Notes: generated by a model not told the origin, from the sequence alone. Positions 51,028 through 60,164 are shown, counted from the stretch's first letter. The stretch: DNA of 64,000 nucleotides from Stieleria magnilauensis (GCA_007753675.1 CP036432.1:9302233-9366232), one strand, 5' to 3'. Numbers and translations are program-made.

Positions 51028-52407
51028 ATGAACCCGCGCCTGAACGACTCGCGTCGCCTTCATCCACAACGCCTCGGCGGACGGCGAACACCCCATGCCA
51101 ATTACGTTGGCATTGGGCGAACACCGCCAGCCTTCGCCTGCTGCGCGATACTTGTCCTGACGACAGCGCTGATCGGTTGTGCCCGAAAGGATCCCCAAAC
51201 ACCCACCGCGGAGCAGACAACCGCCCAGCAGTCGCCCGCCCAGGCGGAACCGGCGACCGAGCCGATTGCACCGCAAACCTACTCGGCCAGCGCCGATGAA
51301 TTGCTGGCCGCACGACTGACCGACGAAGAAACCGCGGCAGGCTGGGTCCGTCTGTTCGACGGTCACACGCTGTTCGGATGGGAAATCACCGGCAACGCGA
51401 ACTTTCGCATCGAAGACGGCGCGATCGTGGTCGACCAGGGTGAGAAATGCTTGCTGTGCACGTCGACCACCTGGGGCGACTTTGAATTGACATTCGATTT
51501 CAAAGCGGATGAAGAAACCAACAGTGGTGTGTTCGTTCGCACGCCGCTGAAGCCGGAAAACGTGACCTCGGATTGCTACGAAATCAACATCGCCCCCGAC
51601 GACAACCCGTTCCCGACCGGCAGCATTGTCCAGCGACAGAAAGTCGACGGCGAAGCGGCGGGCCCGCAAACCCCGGCGGAGTGGCGAACGATGTCCGTCA
51701 TCGCCGACGGCAAGGATGTCACCGTGTCCCTGGATGGCAACGCCGCCTGTCGTTACACCGATCCGGTTGACCTGGCCGCACGCCGCATCGGGCTGCAACA
51801 CAATTCCGGACGCGTCGCATTCAAGAACATCAAAATCCGCCCGCTGGGCATGCAGCCGATGCTCGATGCGGACTTGTCCCAGTGGAAGAAATACCCGGAG
51901 ATGGAAGGGACATTCACGATCAATGATGACGGCGACCTGCACGTGCTCGGCGGCAAGACTCAATTGGAAACCCGACAAAGCTACGGCGACTTCTTCATGC
52001 TCGCGGAGTACAAAATCGATGACCCCGAAATGAATTCCGGGATCTTCTTTCGCTGCATCCCCGGCGATGAAATGATGGGCTATGAATGCCAGATCAACAA
52101 CGGATTCAAAGACGGCAACCGATTGACGCCCTTGGATTGCGGCACCGGCGGCATCTTTCGTCGCCAAGACGCCCGCGTGATCGCCGGAGAAAACGGGGAG
52201 TGGTCGACGGTGCTGCTGCATGCCAGCGGCAACAGAATCGCCGCCTGGGTCGGCGGGGTGCAAGTCAGCGACTGGGAAGACACCCGCGAAGAACACGAGA
52301 ACCCGCGCAAAGGAAAACGGACGTCACCGGGAACCATCATGATCCAAGGACACGACCCGAAGACCGACGTGCTGTTCCGCAACCTGCAAATCGCGGAACT
52401 CAGGTAG
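51028..52407 (+). CDS. Lipoprotein with two DUF1080 (3-keto-disaccharide hydrolase) domains
   Basis: A 459-residue protein. Signal and lipobox end in VLTTALIGC at about residue 50; the leader before it is unusually long and is encoded by DNA with short inverted repeats (TGCCAATTACGTTGGCA at about 51095). Two related beta-jelly-roll domains follow: about 95-270 (GWVRLFDGHTLFGWEI, FKADEETNSGVFVR) and about 275-455 (MNSGIFFRCIPGDEMMGYEC, GGIFRRQDARV). PF06439 enzymes act on 3-keto-glycosides in Bacteroidetes and planctomycetes. I used the ATG at 51028; one at 51013 overlaps the sulfotransferase stop. GGCAGAATGAT repeats follow 35 bases after the stop. Confidence 0.85.
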   Translation: MNPRLNDSRRLHPQRLGGRRTPHANYVGIGRTPPAFACCAILVLTTALIGCARKDPQTPTAEQTTAQQSPAQAEPATEPIAPQTYSASADELLAARLTDEETAAGWVRLFDGHTLFGWEITGNANFRIEDGAIVVDQGEKCLLCTSTTWGDFELTFDFKADEETNSGVFVRTPLKPENVTSDCYEINIAPDDNPFPTGSIVQRQKVDGEAAGPQTPAEWRTMSVIADGKDVTVSLDGNAACRYTDPVDLAARRIGLQHNSGRVAFKNIKIRPLGMQPMLDADLSQWKKYPEMEGTFTINDDGDLHVLGGKTQLETRQSYGDFFMLAEYKIDDPEMNSGIFFRCIPGDEMMGYECQINNGFKDGNRLTPLDCGTGGIFRRQDARVIAGENGEWSTVLLHASGNRIAAWVGGVQVSDWEDTREEHENPRKGKRTSPGTIMIQGHDPKTDVLFRNLQIAELR

Positions 52408-52441
52408 GGGACGGGCGCCTGCGACGCGGGAGAGAAGAGGT

Positions 52442-52626
52442 GGCAGAATGATATCGGGCAGAATGATGAAGAGATCGGCCGGAAGGGGCAAGATGATGGG
52501 GGCAAAACAATAATTCAGCCAGTTCCCATTCCCCACCCCATCATTCTGCCACCCCATCATTCTGCCACCCCATCATTCTGCCTTCCCATCGTTTTGCCCC
52601 CATCGTTTTGCCCCCATCGTTTTGCC
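52442..52626. repeat. Diversified GGCARAAYGAT hairpin repeat without cargo gene
   Basis: Forward units at 52442, 52457 (GGCAGAATGAT), 52487 (GGCAAGATGAT) and 52501 (GGCAAAACAAT). Inverted units at 52540, 52556 and 52572 (ATCATTCTGCC) and at 52588, 52602 and 52616 (ATCGTTTTGCC). Periods are 14-16. The two blocks face each other across 28 bases and can form a long hairpin. It lies between the DUF1080 gene and the end of ispH and fills the 233-bp gap. Confidence 0.9.
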
Positions 52627-52640
52627 ACCCCATCCCGACG

Positions 52641-53579
52641 TCACTTCGCAGCCGAGATCGCCCGCAACGGTTTCGGCAACGGAAACTCCACCGATTCTTC
52701 CCGCACGGTCGCCGTTTCCACGCTGGCGTCGAATTCTTGCCGGAGCCAATCAATGGTCTCTTGCACCACCGATTCGGGCGCACTGGCCCCGGCGGTGATC
52801 AGCACCGTGTCGGCGTCACGGAAATCATCCCGTTTCAAATCGCCCGGCCCATCGACGAGGAACGCGCGCTTTCCGCGGTCGGCAGCCAACTCCCGTAAGC
52901 GGGCGCTGTTGCTGCTGTTTTGGCTACCGAGCACGACGACGACGTCGGCATCTTCAGACAGTATTTTGACGGCATCTTGTCGATTCTGGGTGGCGTAACA
53001 GATGTCGCCTTTGGGCGGACTTTGGATCATCGGAAACCGCTCGCGCAGCTTGGTGATGATTCGGTTGGCGTCATCGACGCTGAGCGTGGTTTGCGTCAAC
53101 AGGGCGATCTTTGATTCGTCGGCGACCTCCAACGTCTGCACGTCCTGTTCATCTTCGACCAACACGATCGCTTCGGGCGCCTCGCCCATCGTCCCGATCA
53201 CTTCATCGTGCCCTTGGTGCCCGATCAAGACGATCGTGTAGCCCAGCTTGGCGTACTTGATCGCTTCCAAGTGAACCTTGGTGACCAGCGGACAGGTGGC
53301 GTCCAGTGCGGTCAGGTTGCGAGCGGCGGCGGCGGCACGGATTTCCGGCGACACGCCGTGTGCGGAAAACATCAGCACGCTTCCCTCGGGCACCTCCTCG
53401 ACCGAATCGACAAACACCGCCCCTTTTTGCTTGAACGTGTCGACCACGAACTGATTGTGTACGATCTCGTGGTACACGTAGACCGGAGCGCCAAAATGTT
53501 GGAGCGTCAAATCCAACGAGTCGACAGCCATGTTGACCCCCGCACAAAATCCCCGGGGGGCGGCCAGCACAATTTTCAT
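52641..53579 (-). CDS. ispH: 4-hydroxy-3-methylbut-2-enyl diphosphate reductase
   Basis: A 312-residue 4Fe-4S enzyme making IPP and DMAPP, the last step of the MEP pathway. Cluster cysteines are in APRGFCAGVNMAVD, LDATCPLVTKVH and GDICYATQNRQDA; substrate-binding VYHEIVHNQ, FSAHGVSP and GHQGHDEVIGTMGE, and SQNSSNSARL are all present. Its start is 15 bases from the divergent hpnC start, an arrangement that places precursor supply next to squalene synthesis. Confidence 0.97.
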   Translation of the reverse strand: MKIVLAAPRGFCAGVNMAVDSLDLTLQHFGAPVYVYHEIVHNQFVVDTFKQKGAVFVDSVEEVPEGSVLMFSAHGVSPEIRAAAAARNLTALDATCPLVTKVHLEAIKYAKLGYTIVLIGHQGHDEVIGTMGEAPEAIVLVEDEQDVQTLEVADESKIALLTQTTLSVDDANRIITKLRERFPMIQSPPKGDICYATQNRQDAVKILSEDADVVVVLGSQNSSNSARLRELAADRGKRAFLVDGPGDLKRDDFRDADTVLITAGASAPESVVQETIDWLRQEFDASVETATVREESVEFPLPKPLRAISAAK

Positions 53580-53593
53580 TGAATCAATCCTGA

Positions 53594-54502
53594 ATGTCGT
53601 CCGGAACCACGCCGCCGATCGAGTTAAAAAAAAGCCAGCGGTATTGCCGTCAGCTCGCCACGTCCCACTACGAAAACTTCCTCGTCGCTTCTATTTTACT
53701 GCCGCGGCGAATGCGACAACCGTTTTACAACATTTACGCGTTTTGTCGTACCGCCGACGACGTCGCGGACGAATCGGCCGACGACCGCACCGCCCTGGCT
53801 GGCCTGGACCGCTTGCAACACCAGATCGACCGGTTGTTTGCCGGCCAGCCTCCAGCGGACAGCCAGGCCCCGACAGACAGCCAGGCCCCGACAGAGGGAC
53901 TCTTCCCCGCCTTGGCTGACACCGTCGCGACCTATCGCCTGGACAAACGCCCCTTTGATGATCTGTTGTCGGCGTTTCGGCAAGACCAACAGATCAAACA
54001 ATACGAATCGACGCCCCAACTGATCGATTATTGTTCGCGTTCGGCCAATCCGGTCGGACGTCTAGTGCTGCAATTGGCCGATTCGCTCGACCCGACAACG
54101 GCTGCCCTGTCGGACGAAATCTGCACCGGACTACAGCTGGCCAATTTTTGGCAAGACATTTCGCGGGATCACGCGATCGGCCGGATTTACATGCCCGCCG
54201 ACGTCCGCGAGCGGTTTGGCGTCAGCGTGTCGATGCTCGCCGAACCGTCCACGCCCCCAGCCCTGCGTGAATTGCTCGCTTTTCTGTGCGACCAAGCCGA
54301 GAATTATTTCCATCGCGGATTGCCTCTGGTCGATCATGTCCCCGCTTGGCTGCGCGGCGACATCAAACTGTTCGCCCACGGCGGTCTGGCGACGCTCGAC
54401 GCGATTCGAGCCATCGACTTCGATGTCCTGCGTGTCCGGCCCAAAGTTGGGAAAATCAAACAAGGACTGCTCGTCGGGCGTGCATTGTTCGGCAAACTGT
54501 AA
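53594..54502 (+). CDS. hpnC: Squalene synthesis enzyme HpnC (hydroxysqualene-forming)
   Basis: A 302-residue trans-prenyl synthase. The two Asp-rich motifs are AFCRTADDVADE at about residue 50 and NFWQDISRDHAIGRIYMP at about residue 185. Order and neighbours match HpnC-HpnD-HpnE, in which HpnD makes presqualene diphosphate, HpnC converts it to hydroxysqualene and HpnE reduces that to squalene. An in-frame 18-base duplication (53858-53893) inserts the repeated peptide DSQAPT in a loop at about residues 89-100. Start at 53594; two bases separate it from hpnD. Confidence 0.92.
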   Translation: MSSGTTPPIELKKSQRYCRQLATSHYENFLVASILLPRRMRQPFYNIYAFCRTADDVADESADDRTALAGLDRLQHQIDRLFAGQPPADSQAPTDSQAPTEGLFPALADTVATYRLDKRPFDDLLSAFRQDQQIKQYESTPQLIDYCSRSANPVGRLVLQLADSLDPTTAALSDEICTGLQLANFWQDISRDHAIGRIYMPADVRERFGVSVSMLAEPSTPPALRELLAFLCDQAENYFHRGLPLVDHVPAWLRGDIKLFAHGGLATLDAIRAIDFDVLRVRPKVGKIKQGLLVGRALFGKL

Positions 54503-54504
54503 TC

Positions 54505-55485
54505 ATGCGATCCGCTTCCATCACGACCGACAGCTACCGACGGGTGCGACGCATTTCGCGCCGCAGCGGCAGCAACTTTTATCGCTCGTTTTGGCTGCTG
54601 CCACGCGAAAAACGCAACGCCATGTGCGCGCTCTACGCCTTCGCCCGGATCACCGATGACATCGGCGATTGCGACGAACCGGCGGCGCTGCGAACCCGCT
54701 GGCTGGATTGGTGGCGACAAACCACGGCACTGAACCTGATCAGCGACACCCCGGTGGACCATGTGCCGCTGTCTCCGGGATTGGCCGACGACACCTCGGA
54801 CTGGCCGATCGATCTGTTTCGCCATGCTAAAGAAATCATGCCGGCGCTGCGCGACACGACGCGACGGTTTCAAATCCCCACTCGCTACCTGTTGGAAATC
54901 GTCGACGGCGTCCTAGCCGACCAACAGAAAACGCGTTTCGACACCTACGAACAACTGGAACATTATTGTTACCTGGTCGCATCGGCCGTCGGGTTGGCGT
55001 GTCTGCACATCTGGGAATTCGACGCCCCGTTGCCCATGCGTGCGGCCGTCGACTGTGGACTGGCGTTTCAACTGACCAACATCCTGCGCGACATTTCCGA
55101 AGACGCCCAGCGGGGACGGATTTATTTGCCCCGCCAGCACTTTGCCCAACACGGATTGTGCGAAGATGATCTGCTGGAACCGCGTCCGGACGACCGCTTG
55201 GTTTGTCTGATCGAAGACGAAATCCGTCGCGCCAAAACACTTTATGTCAGCGGCTGGCAGGTCTGGGATTCACTCGGCCCCGACGGCCGCCCGATGTTTT
55301 CGATGATGTGGCGGACCTACCGTCGATTGCTCGATCGCATCGCGGAAAACCCACGCGCGGTCGCGACGCGGCGGGTCGAACTGAGCACTGCGACGAAACT
55401 CGGCCTCGTTTCGCAGCACTTCCTCAAACCGATTTTTCATCGTCTGCCCGTGCCACCGATCGAAGTCACCGAGGCCGGCGCGTGA
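54505..55485 (+). CDS. hpnD: Presqualene diphosphate synthase HpnD
   Basis: A 326-residue enzyme condensing two farnesyl diphosphates to presqualene diphosphate. The Asp-rich motifs ARITDDIGDCDE and FQLTNILRDISEDAQRGRIY are intact, and SNFYRSFWLLPREKRNAM at the N-terminus is typical of the HpnD branch. The ATG at 54505 comes two bases after the hpnC stop. Its TGA overlaps the GTG start of hpnE (GTGA), so hpnC-D-E are a tight operon. Confidence 0.94.
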   Translation: MRSASITTDSYRRVRRISRRSGSNFYRSFWLLPREKRNAMCALYAFARITDDIGDCDEPAALRTRWLDWWRQTTALNLISDTPVDHVPLSPGLADDTSDWPIDLFRHAKEIMPALRDTTRRFQIPTRYLLEIVDGVLADQQKTRFDTYEQLEHYCYLVASAVGLACLHIWEFDAPLPMRAAVDCGLAFQLTNILRDISEDAQRGRIYLPRQHFAQHGLCEDDLLEPRPDDRLVCLIEDEIRRAKTLYVSGWQVWDSLGPDGRPMFSMMWRTYRRLLDRIAENPRAVATRRVELSTATKLGLVSQHFLKPIFHRLPVPPIEVTEAGA

Positions 55486-56936
55486 CCGGGCAGCGTGTCG
55501 TGATCGTCGGCGGCGGGTTGGCCGGGATGGCCGCCGCCGAAACACTCTCGCGGGTTCATCCCGACGATCAAGTCACGCTGCTGGAATCCAAACGGATCCC
55601 CGGCGGTCGCGCCGGATCCTACGTCGATCCCGAAACGGAAACGGCAGTCGATTACTGCCAGCATGCCGCGATGGGTTGCTGTACCAACTTGATCGAGATG
55701 CTGGATCGATGTGGTTTGCAACAACACTTCCGACGCTACCGCTCGCTGACGTTCTTGCACCCCGATCATCCGCCGAGTCGATTCGCACCGAACCGTTGGC
55801 TGCCGCCGCCGTTGCACTTGTTGGGGACCATTGGTGCGCAGCGTTACCTCGCCGCCCGGCAGAAACGCGAGATTCTTTGCGGGCTGTGGAAACTGATGCG
55901 GACGCCGCCGCGAGCGTTGGGGGACTGCCGCGCCCGGCAGTGGCTGGCCCAGGCGGGTCAAAGCGACGACAGCGTGCGGGAGTTCTGGGACGTGATCCTG
56001 GTCAGCGCCTTGGGAGAAACGACCGGACACGTCTCGATGGCTGCCGCCCGCAAGGTGCTGATCGACGGATTCGCGATCGCCCGCGGTGCCAGCGATGTGC
56101 TGGTTCCCACTCTGCCGCTGGCCGAGCTGTTTGGGCGTCAGCTCTCGGCAGTGTTGACCGGGCGAGGCGTGGAGATTCGGACCGGGCACACCGTGGAACA
56201 AATCACCCCCGAAGCACGTGTGATCACCGCATCAGGCGACCTGGATGCAGACGCCGTGATCTGCGCCGTGCCTTGGCACCGGATCGACAAACTGTTCGAC
56301 CGATGGCCTGACGCGGATCGAAGTCGGTTGCCGGACGTGGACGCGATTTCGCAAATCCCGTCGTCTCCCATCACGGGGCTGCATCTCTGGTTTGATTCGC
56401 CCATCACGGCATTGGATCATGCAGTGATGGTGGGCACGACCGCACAGTGGCTGTTCCGTGACCCGTTTGATTCGCATCACCCGCCGGCCGCGACATCCAC
56501 CGATGAGCCGTCGCAATATTACTATCAGGTGGTGATCAGCGCGTCCAAGGAATCGATTTCGGGGTCCAAACAGGAACTGATCGACACCGTTTTGGCCGAA
56601 CTTCGACACGCCTTTCCGGCCGCCAGAAACGCAAGCCTGTTGCGTCACCGCCTGGTCACCGACCCAAACAGCGTGTTTTCGTTGCGTCCGGATGTCGATG
56701 CGATCCGTCCGGCTGCGACCACGCAACTGCCCTGGCTCGCTCTAGCGGGGGATTGGACGCAAACGGGTTGGCCGGCCACGATGGAAGGCGCCGTGATCAG
56801 CGGTCGCTTGGCGGCACAGGCGGTCGCGCAGCAGCCTGGGCGCGATTCCCATCCGGACGTGGTCCCGCCAAATCGCTACCTTTGCCCTGGCCTGCCCCCC
56901 GGACGCCTCGCCCGCTGGATGATCCGCCACGACTGA
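55482..56936 (+). CDS. hpnE: Hydroxysqualene dehydroxylase HpnE
   Basis: A 484-residue FAD amine-oxidase-like protein. The N-terminal FAD fold is VVIVGGGLAGMAAAETLS, followed by the RIPGGRAGSYVDPETE motif; FAD is also contacted by WLALAGDWTQTGWPATMEGA near the C-terminus. GTG start at 55482 overlaps the hpnD stop. HpnE reduces hydroxysqualene to squalene. The photolyase-oxidoreductase gene follows after 63 bases. No squalene-hopene cyclase is in the window; squalene-derived C30 carotenoids have been reported from planctomycetes and are a possible end product. Confidence 0.93.
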   Translation: MTGQRVVIVGGGLAGMAAAETLSRVHPDDQVTLLESKRIPGGRAGSYVDPETETAVDYCQHAAMGCCTNLIEMLDRCGLQQHFRRYRSLTFLHPDHPPSRFAPNRWLPPPLHLLGTIGAQRYLAARQKREILCGLWKLMRTPPRALGDCRARQWLAQAGQSDDSVREFWDVILVSALGETTGHVSMAAARKVLIDGFAIARGASDVLVPTLPLAELFGRQLSAVLTGRGVEIRTGHTVEQITPEARVITASGDLDADAVICAVPWHRIDKLFDRWPDADRSRLPDVDAISQIPSSPITGLHLWFDSPITALDHAVMVGTTAQWLFRDPFDSHHPPAATSTDEPSQYYYQVVISASKESISGSKQELIDTVLAELRHAFPAARNASLLRHRLVTDPNSVFSLRPDVDAIRPAATTQLPWLALAGDWTQTGWPATMEGAVISGRLAAQAVAQQPGRDSHPDVVPPNRYLCPGLPPGRLARWMIRHD

Positions 56937-56999
56937 AGGTTTGCCACTGTCATACGATGTGACGCAGGATCGTCTTTTCTCCGACCGAGACCGGAACTC

Positions 57000-59474
57000 T
57001 TGGACACCGCACTTCCCAAACACATTGCCGAGCGTCTTCGTTGGATGGCGTCGCCCGAGGAGCGGGCGTACGAGCCAGGGCAGTTTGTGCTGTACTGGAT
57101 GCACAACGCGCTGCGTGCTCACGAGAACCCGGCGCTCGATGCCGCGATTTGCCTGGCCCGCCAAAACGGACTGCCACTGCTGGTCTACCATGGGCTCAGC
57201 GAAGAGTACCCGTACGCTTCGGACCGACTGCACGCGTTCATGTTGCAGGGCCATCGCGATGTGCAACGTGAACTGGCCGACCGCGGCATCGTGGCCGCGT
57301 TTCATTTGCAGCGTCAAGGACAACGCGGACCGTACCTGCGGAACCTGACGCGTGTGGCCGCCTGCCTGATCACCGAAGAGATGCCGGTACAACCGCTCGT
57401 CGGCTGGATGGATCGATTGGTCGCCACCTGCAAGACACCGGTGGCTACCGTCGACTGCTCCTGTGTCGCCCCGGTCACCTTGCTCGACCAGGCATTCACC
57501 TCCGCCGCTGACTTTCGCCGCCACGCTCAACCTCTCTACGACGAACGGTTAACCAAGGTCTATCCCGAACAACAGGTCGACGTCCCGATGTGTGACGTCG
57601 AACGGCTCACGTCGTCACTCGGCCTGCATCCGATCTCGTTGCAAGACGTGGATCTGGCGTCCTTGATCGGCCAGTGCCGGATCGATCATTCGATCGCGCC
57701 GGTCGCGGACACCCCCGGTGGAACCCGCGCCGGATATGCGCGTTGGAACGCGTTCAAAACACACGGACTGGAAACGTATCGCCAGGCGCGCCACGACCCG
57801 CTGCGACCCGAAGGCGCCAGCCGAATGAGCGCTTACCTGCATTACGGCATGGTCAGCCCGTTCCGGATCGCGCGGGAAGCGGCACAGCAAAACGCGAAAA
57901 CGTTTCTCGACGAGTTGCTGACCTGGCGTGAGATGTCGTTTCACTATTGCTTTCACCATCGCGAGATCATTGACAGTTTGGACGCGGTGCCGGATTGGGC
58001 CAAGCAGTCGCTGTGCCGCCACGAAGGGGATCCGCGTGAAGCCAATTGCAGTTGGGAAACCCTGGCGCGGGCAAAGACGGGACGCCCACTTTGGGACGCC
58101 GCCCAGCGCAGTCTGCTCAAACATGGCGAATTACACAACAACCTCCGGATGACGTGGGGAAAAGCGTTCCTCCCTTGGCTGGACACTCCCTCCCGCGCCC
58201 TTCAATTGACGTTGGATCTGAATCACCGCTACTCACTCGACGGTCGCAACCCGGCCTCCTACGGCGGCGTGCTTTGGTGTTACGGCCAGTTCGATCGCCC
58301 GTTCACGCCCGAGCAACCGGTGATCGGCAAACTCCGTCCGCGCTGCCTGGAGGCACACGCCAGTCAAATCGATCTGCAACGTTTCCGCCGGCATGTCGAC
58401 CGCCCCATCGCCGCGACGCTTCCCCGTGTCGCGGTCATCGGTGCCGGCATCGGCGGACTGACGGCCGCACGGACGCTGGCCGATCACGGAATCGATGTCA
58501 CGGTGTTCGACAAATCACACAGCGTCGGCGGACGGACCGCCACCCGCCGCGCCACGCACCCAGACGTCAAGGGCGAGCTGCTGTTCGATCACGGCGCCCA
58601 GTACTTCACGGCCCGCGACGCACGGTTCTGTCGACTGGTCAACAGCTGGATTCACGACGGGGTGGTCGAACCCTGGATGGGTCGAATCGTGCACCTGGAT
58701 GCCCAAGGCGAGATCCTCGGCGAAAAAAATGACACGCCCCGCTACCTGGGCATCCCCGGCATGAACGCCGTCGCCAAACATTTGTCCGAAGGATTGACGC
58801 TGCGGTTGGGGAAAACGATTTCGCGTTTGACCGAGGCAGCCGGGCAATGGCAGATCGAAACGACCGACGGGGAAAAACACGGACCGTTCGACGTGGTGTT
58901 GTGCAACTGCCCGCCGACTCAAACGCTCGCGTTGATCGACGGCCGTACCGAGTTGGCCGAGACGGTGCGCTCGGTCAACATGCGTCCGTGCTGGGCCGCG
59001 ATGATTGCCGACCCGTCGCTGTCGGATGTCCCGTATGACGGTGCGTTTGTCGACAACAGCCCGATCGCATGGATCGCAAGGAACGACAAGAAACCCGGCC
59101 GGACTTCACCCGCTTCGTGGGTCATCCATGCGTCGGCGGAATGGTCGAACGCGCATGTCGATGACGATCCTGCTCGTGTCCTGCAAACCTTGCAACAGGC
59201 CTTCGAGTCGCTGCTGGGTGAAACGGTCACGCAGCCGCTTTACGCGACCGCACACCGTTGGCGTTACGCCGTGCCCGAGAAACCGCTCGATCAGGAATGC
59301 CTATTCGACGCCACCACCGGAATCGGCGTCTGTGGTGATTGGTGCGGCGGCAGCCGAGTCGAAGCGGCCTATTTGAGCGGTATCGCCCTGGCCGGCTCGC
59401 TGCTACGCCGCTACACGATCGATCGACCGGCCTACCGCCCTGTACCCGCGAAACAAGTCTCGCTGTTTGCGTAG
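57000..59474 (+). CDS. Class II DNA photolyase fused to an FAD amine-oxidase-like domain
   Basis: An 824-residue protein. Residues 1-465 match class II cyclobutane pyrimidine dimer photolyases: FVLYWMHNALRAHENPALD at the antenna domain, then MSAYLHYGMVSPFRIAREA, LLTWREMSFHYCFHH, LHNNLRMTWGKAFLPW, and SLDGRNPASYGGVLWCYGQF at the FAD site. Residues about 475-810 are a separate NAD(P)/FAD oxidoreductase like renalase: RVAVIGAGIGGLTAARTLAD, SVGGRTATRR, and GVCGDWCGGSRVEAAYLSG. The TTG at 57000 is used; an ATG at 57045 is the alternative. It lies downstream of hpnE in the same direction. The stop codon is inside a 28-base repeat. Role of the fused oxidoreductase is unknown. Confidence 0.88.
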   Translation: MDTALPKHIAERLRWMASPEERAYEPGQFVLYWMHNALRAHENPALDAAICLARQNGLPLLVYHGLSEEYPYASDRLHAFMLQGHRDVQRELADRGIVAAFHLQRQGQRGPYLRNLTRVAACLITEEMPVQPLVGWMDRLVATCKTPVATVDCSCVAPVTLLDQAFTSAADFRRHAQPLYDERLTKVYPEQQVDVPMCDVERLTSSLGLHPISLQDVDLASLIGQCRIDHSIAPVADTPGGTRAGYARWNAFKTHGLETYRQARHDPLRPEGASRMSAYLHYGMVSPFRIAREAAQQNAKTFLDELLTWREMSFHYCFHHREIIDSLDAVPDWAKQSLCRHEGDPREANCSWETLARAKTGRPLWDAAQRSLLKHGELHNNLRMTWGKAFLPWLDTPSRALQLTLDLNHRYSLDGRNPASYGGVLWCYGQFDRPFTPEQPVIGKLRPRCLEAHASQIDLQRFRRHVDRPIAATLPRVAVIGAGIGGLTAARTLADHGIDVTVFDKSHSVGGRTATRRATHPDVKGELLFDHGAQYFTARDARFCRLVNSWIHDGVVEPWMGRIVHLDAQGEILGEKNDTPRYLGIPGMNAVAKHLSEGLTLRLGKTISRLTEAAGQWQIETTDGEKHGPFDVVLCNCPPTQTLALIDGRTELAETVRSVNMRPCWAAMIADPSLSDVPYDGAFVDNSPIAWIARNDKKPGRTSPASWVIHASAEWSNAHVDDDPARVLQTLQQAFESLLGETVTQPLYATAHRWRYAVPEKPLDQECLFDATTGIGVCGDWCGGSRVEAAYLSGIALAGSLLRRYTIDRPAYRPVPAKQVSLFA

Positions 59475-59552
59475 GTCACGCTGTGCGTGACATCCCGAGT
59501 AGGTCACGCTGTGCGTAACATCCCAAGTAGGTCACGCTGTGCGTGACAGAAG
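59471..59552. repeat. Three 28-base repeats with GTCACGC-TGT-GCGTGAC palindromes
   Basis: GTAGGTCACGCTGTGCGTGA starts at 59471, 59499 and 59527, exactly 28 bases apart. Each contains the palindrome GTCACGC/GCGTGAC (the middle copy has one change). The first unit supplies the TAG stop of the photolyase fusion gene. A second palindrome GGCATGCACAGCATGCC follows at about 59553-59569, also partly found at 7608-7622. Confidence 0.88.
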
Positions 59553-59600
59553 GCATGCACAGCATGCCCTACCAAAGACGAGCGGCATGCACCGCATGAC

Positions 59601-60164
59601 TCACTTCAACGACTTGATCACTTCCTCGATCTTCTCTGGATCTTGCTTGGCGTTGACCGCGGAATCTTTGTAAGCGATCTTGCCGTCGAGCCCGATCACA
59701 TAGGTCCATCGCTTTGCCGTGGCGGTTCGCAGCAACTCGGTTTCGGTGCCATCGATGATCTTCGTCACCGTTTTTTCACCCAGGGTGACGGGGACGCCGA
59801 ACGCTTTGGCGACCTTCCCATCGGTGTCGGCCAACAGCGTAAAATTCAACTGGTGGGCTTTCTTGAAGACGCGATGATTCTTGGCCGAGTCACCGCTGAC
59901 CCCGACCACTTCCACACCGTCGGCGGTAAACGAATCCATCTTGTCGCGATAGCCACAGGCCTGGGCCGTGCATCCCCCCGTCATGTCGGCCGGATAGAAA
60001 TAAACGACCAGGATTTTTTTGCCGACGTGGTCGGACGACTTCCAGGTCTCATCGCGATCATCGGTCGCCTCAAAGGACGGCGCCTCGTCACCGACATCAA
60101 TCGCCATCGCTTCGGCGGCGACGAACGACAACAACATGCAAACGGAAATTTTGAAGAAACGCAT
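59601..60164 (-). CDS. Secreted peroxiredoxin (Bcp type)
   Basis: A 187-residue thiol peroxidase. The ATG at 60164 gives a signal peptide (MRFFKISVCMLLSFVAAEAM). The thioredoxin-fold core has YFYPADMTGGCTAQACGYRD, where the first Cys replaces the usual position of the peroxidatic Cys with a second Cys five residues on, as in atypical 2-Cys Bcp enzymes. VVGVSGDSAKNHRVF and FTLLADTDGKVAKAFGV are further family blocks. Export is unusual for cytoplasmic Bcp but common in planctomycetes. A longer frame upstream is rejected. Confidence 0.88.
   Translation of the reverse strand: MRFFKISVCMLLSFVAAEAMAIDVGDEAPSFEATDDRDETWKSSDHVGKKILVVYFYPADMTGGCTAQACGYRDKMDSFTADGVEVVGVSGDSAKNHRVFKKAHQLNFTLLADTDGKVAKAFGVPVTLGEKTVTKIIDGTETELLRTATAKRWTYVIGLDGKIAYKDSAVNAKQDPEKIEEVIKSLK

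Noticed and set aside
50836..52296. 486-codon open frame antisense to the sulfotransferase and DUF1080 genes
   Set aside because: Both plus-strand genes have clear families; the antisense frame spans two genes and has no recognisable motif.
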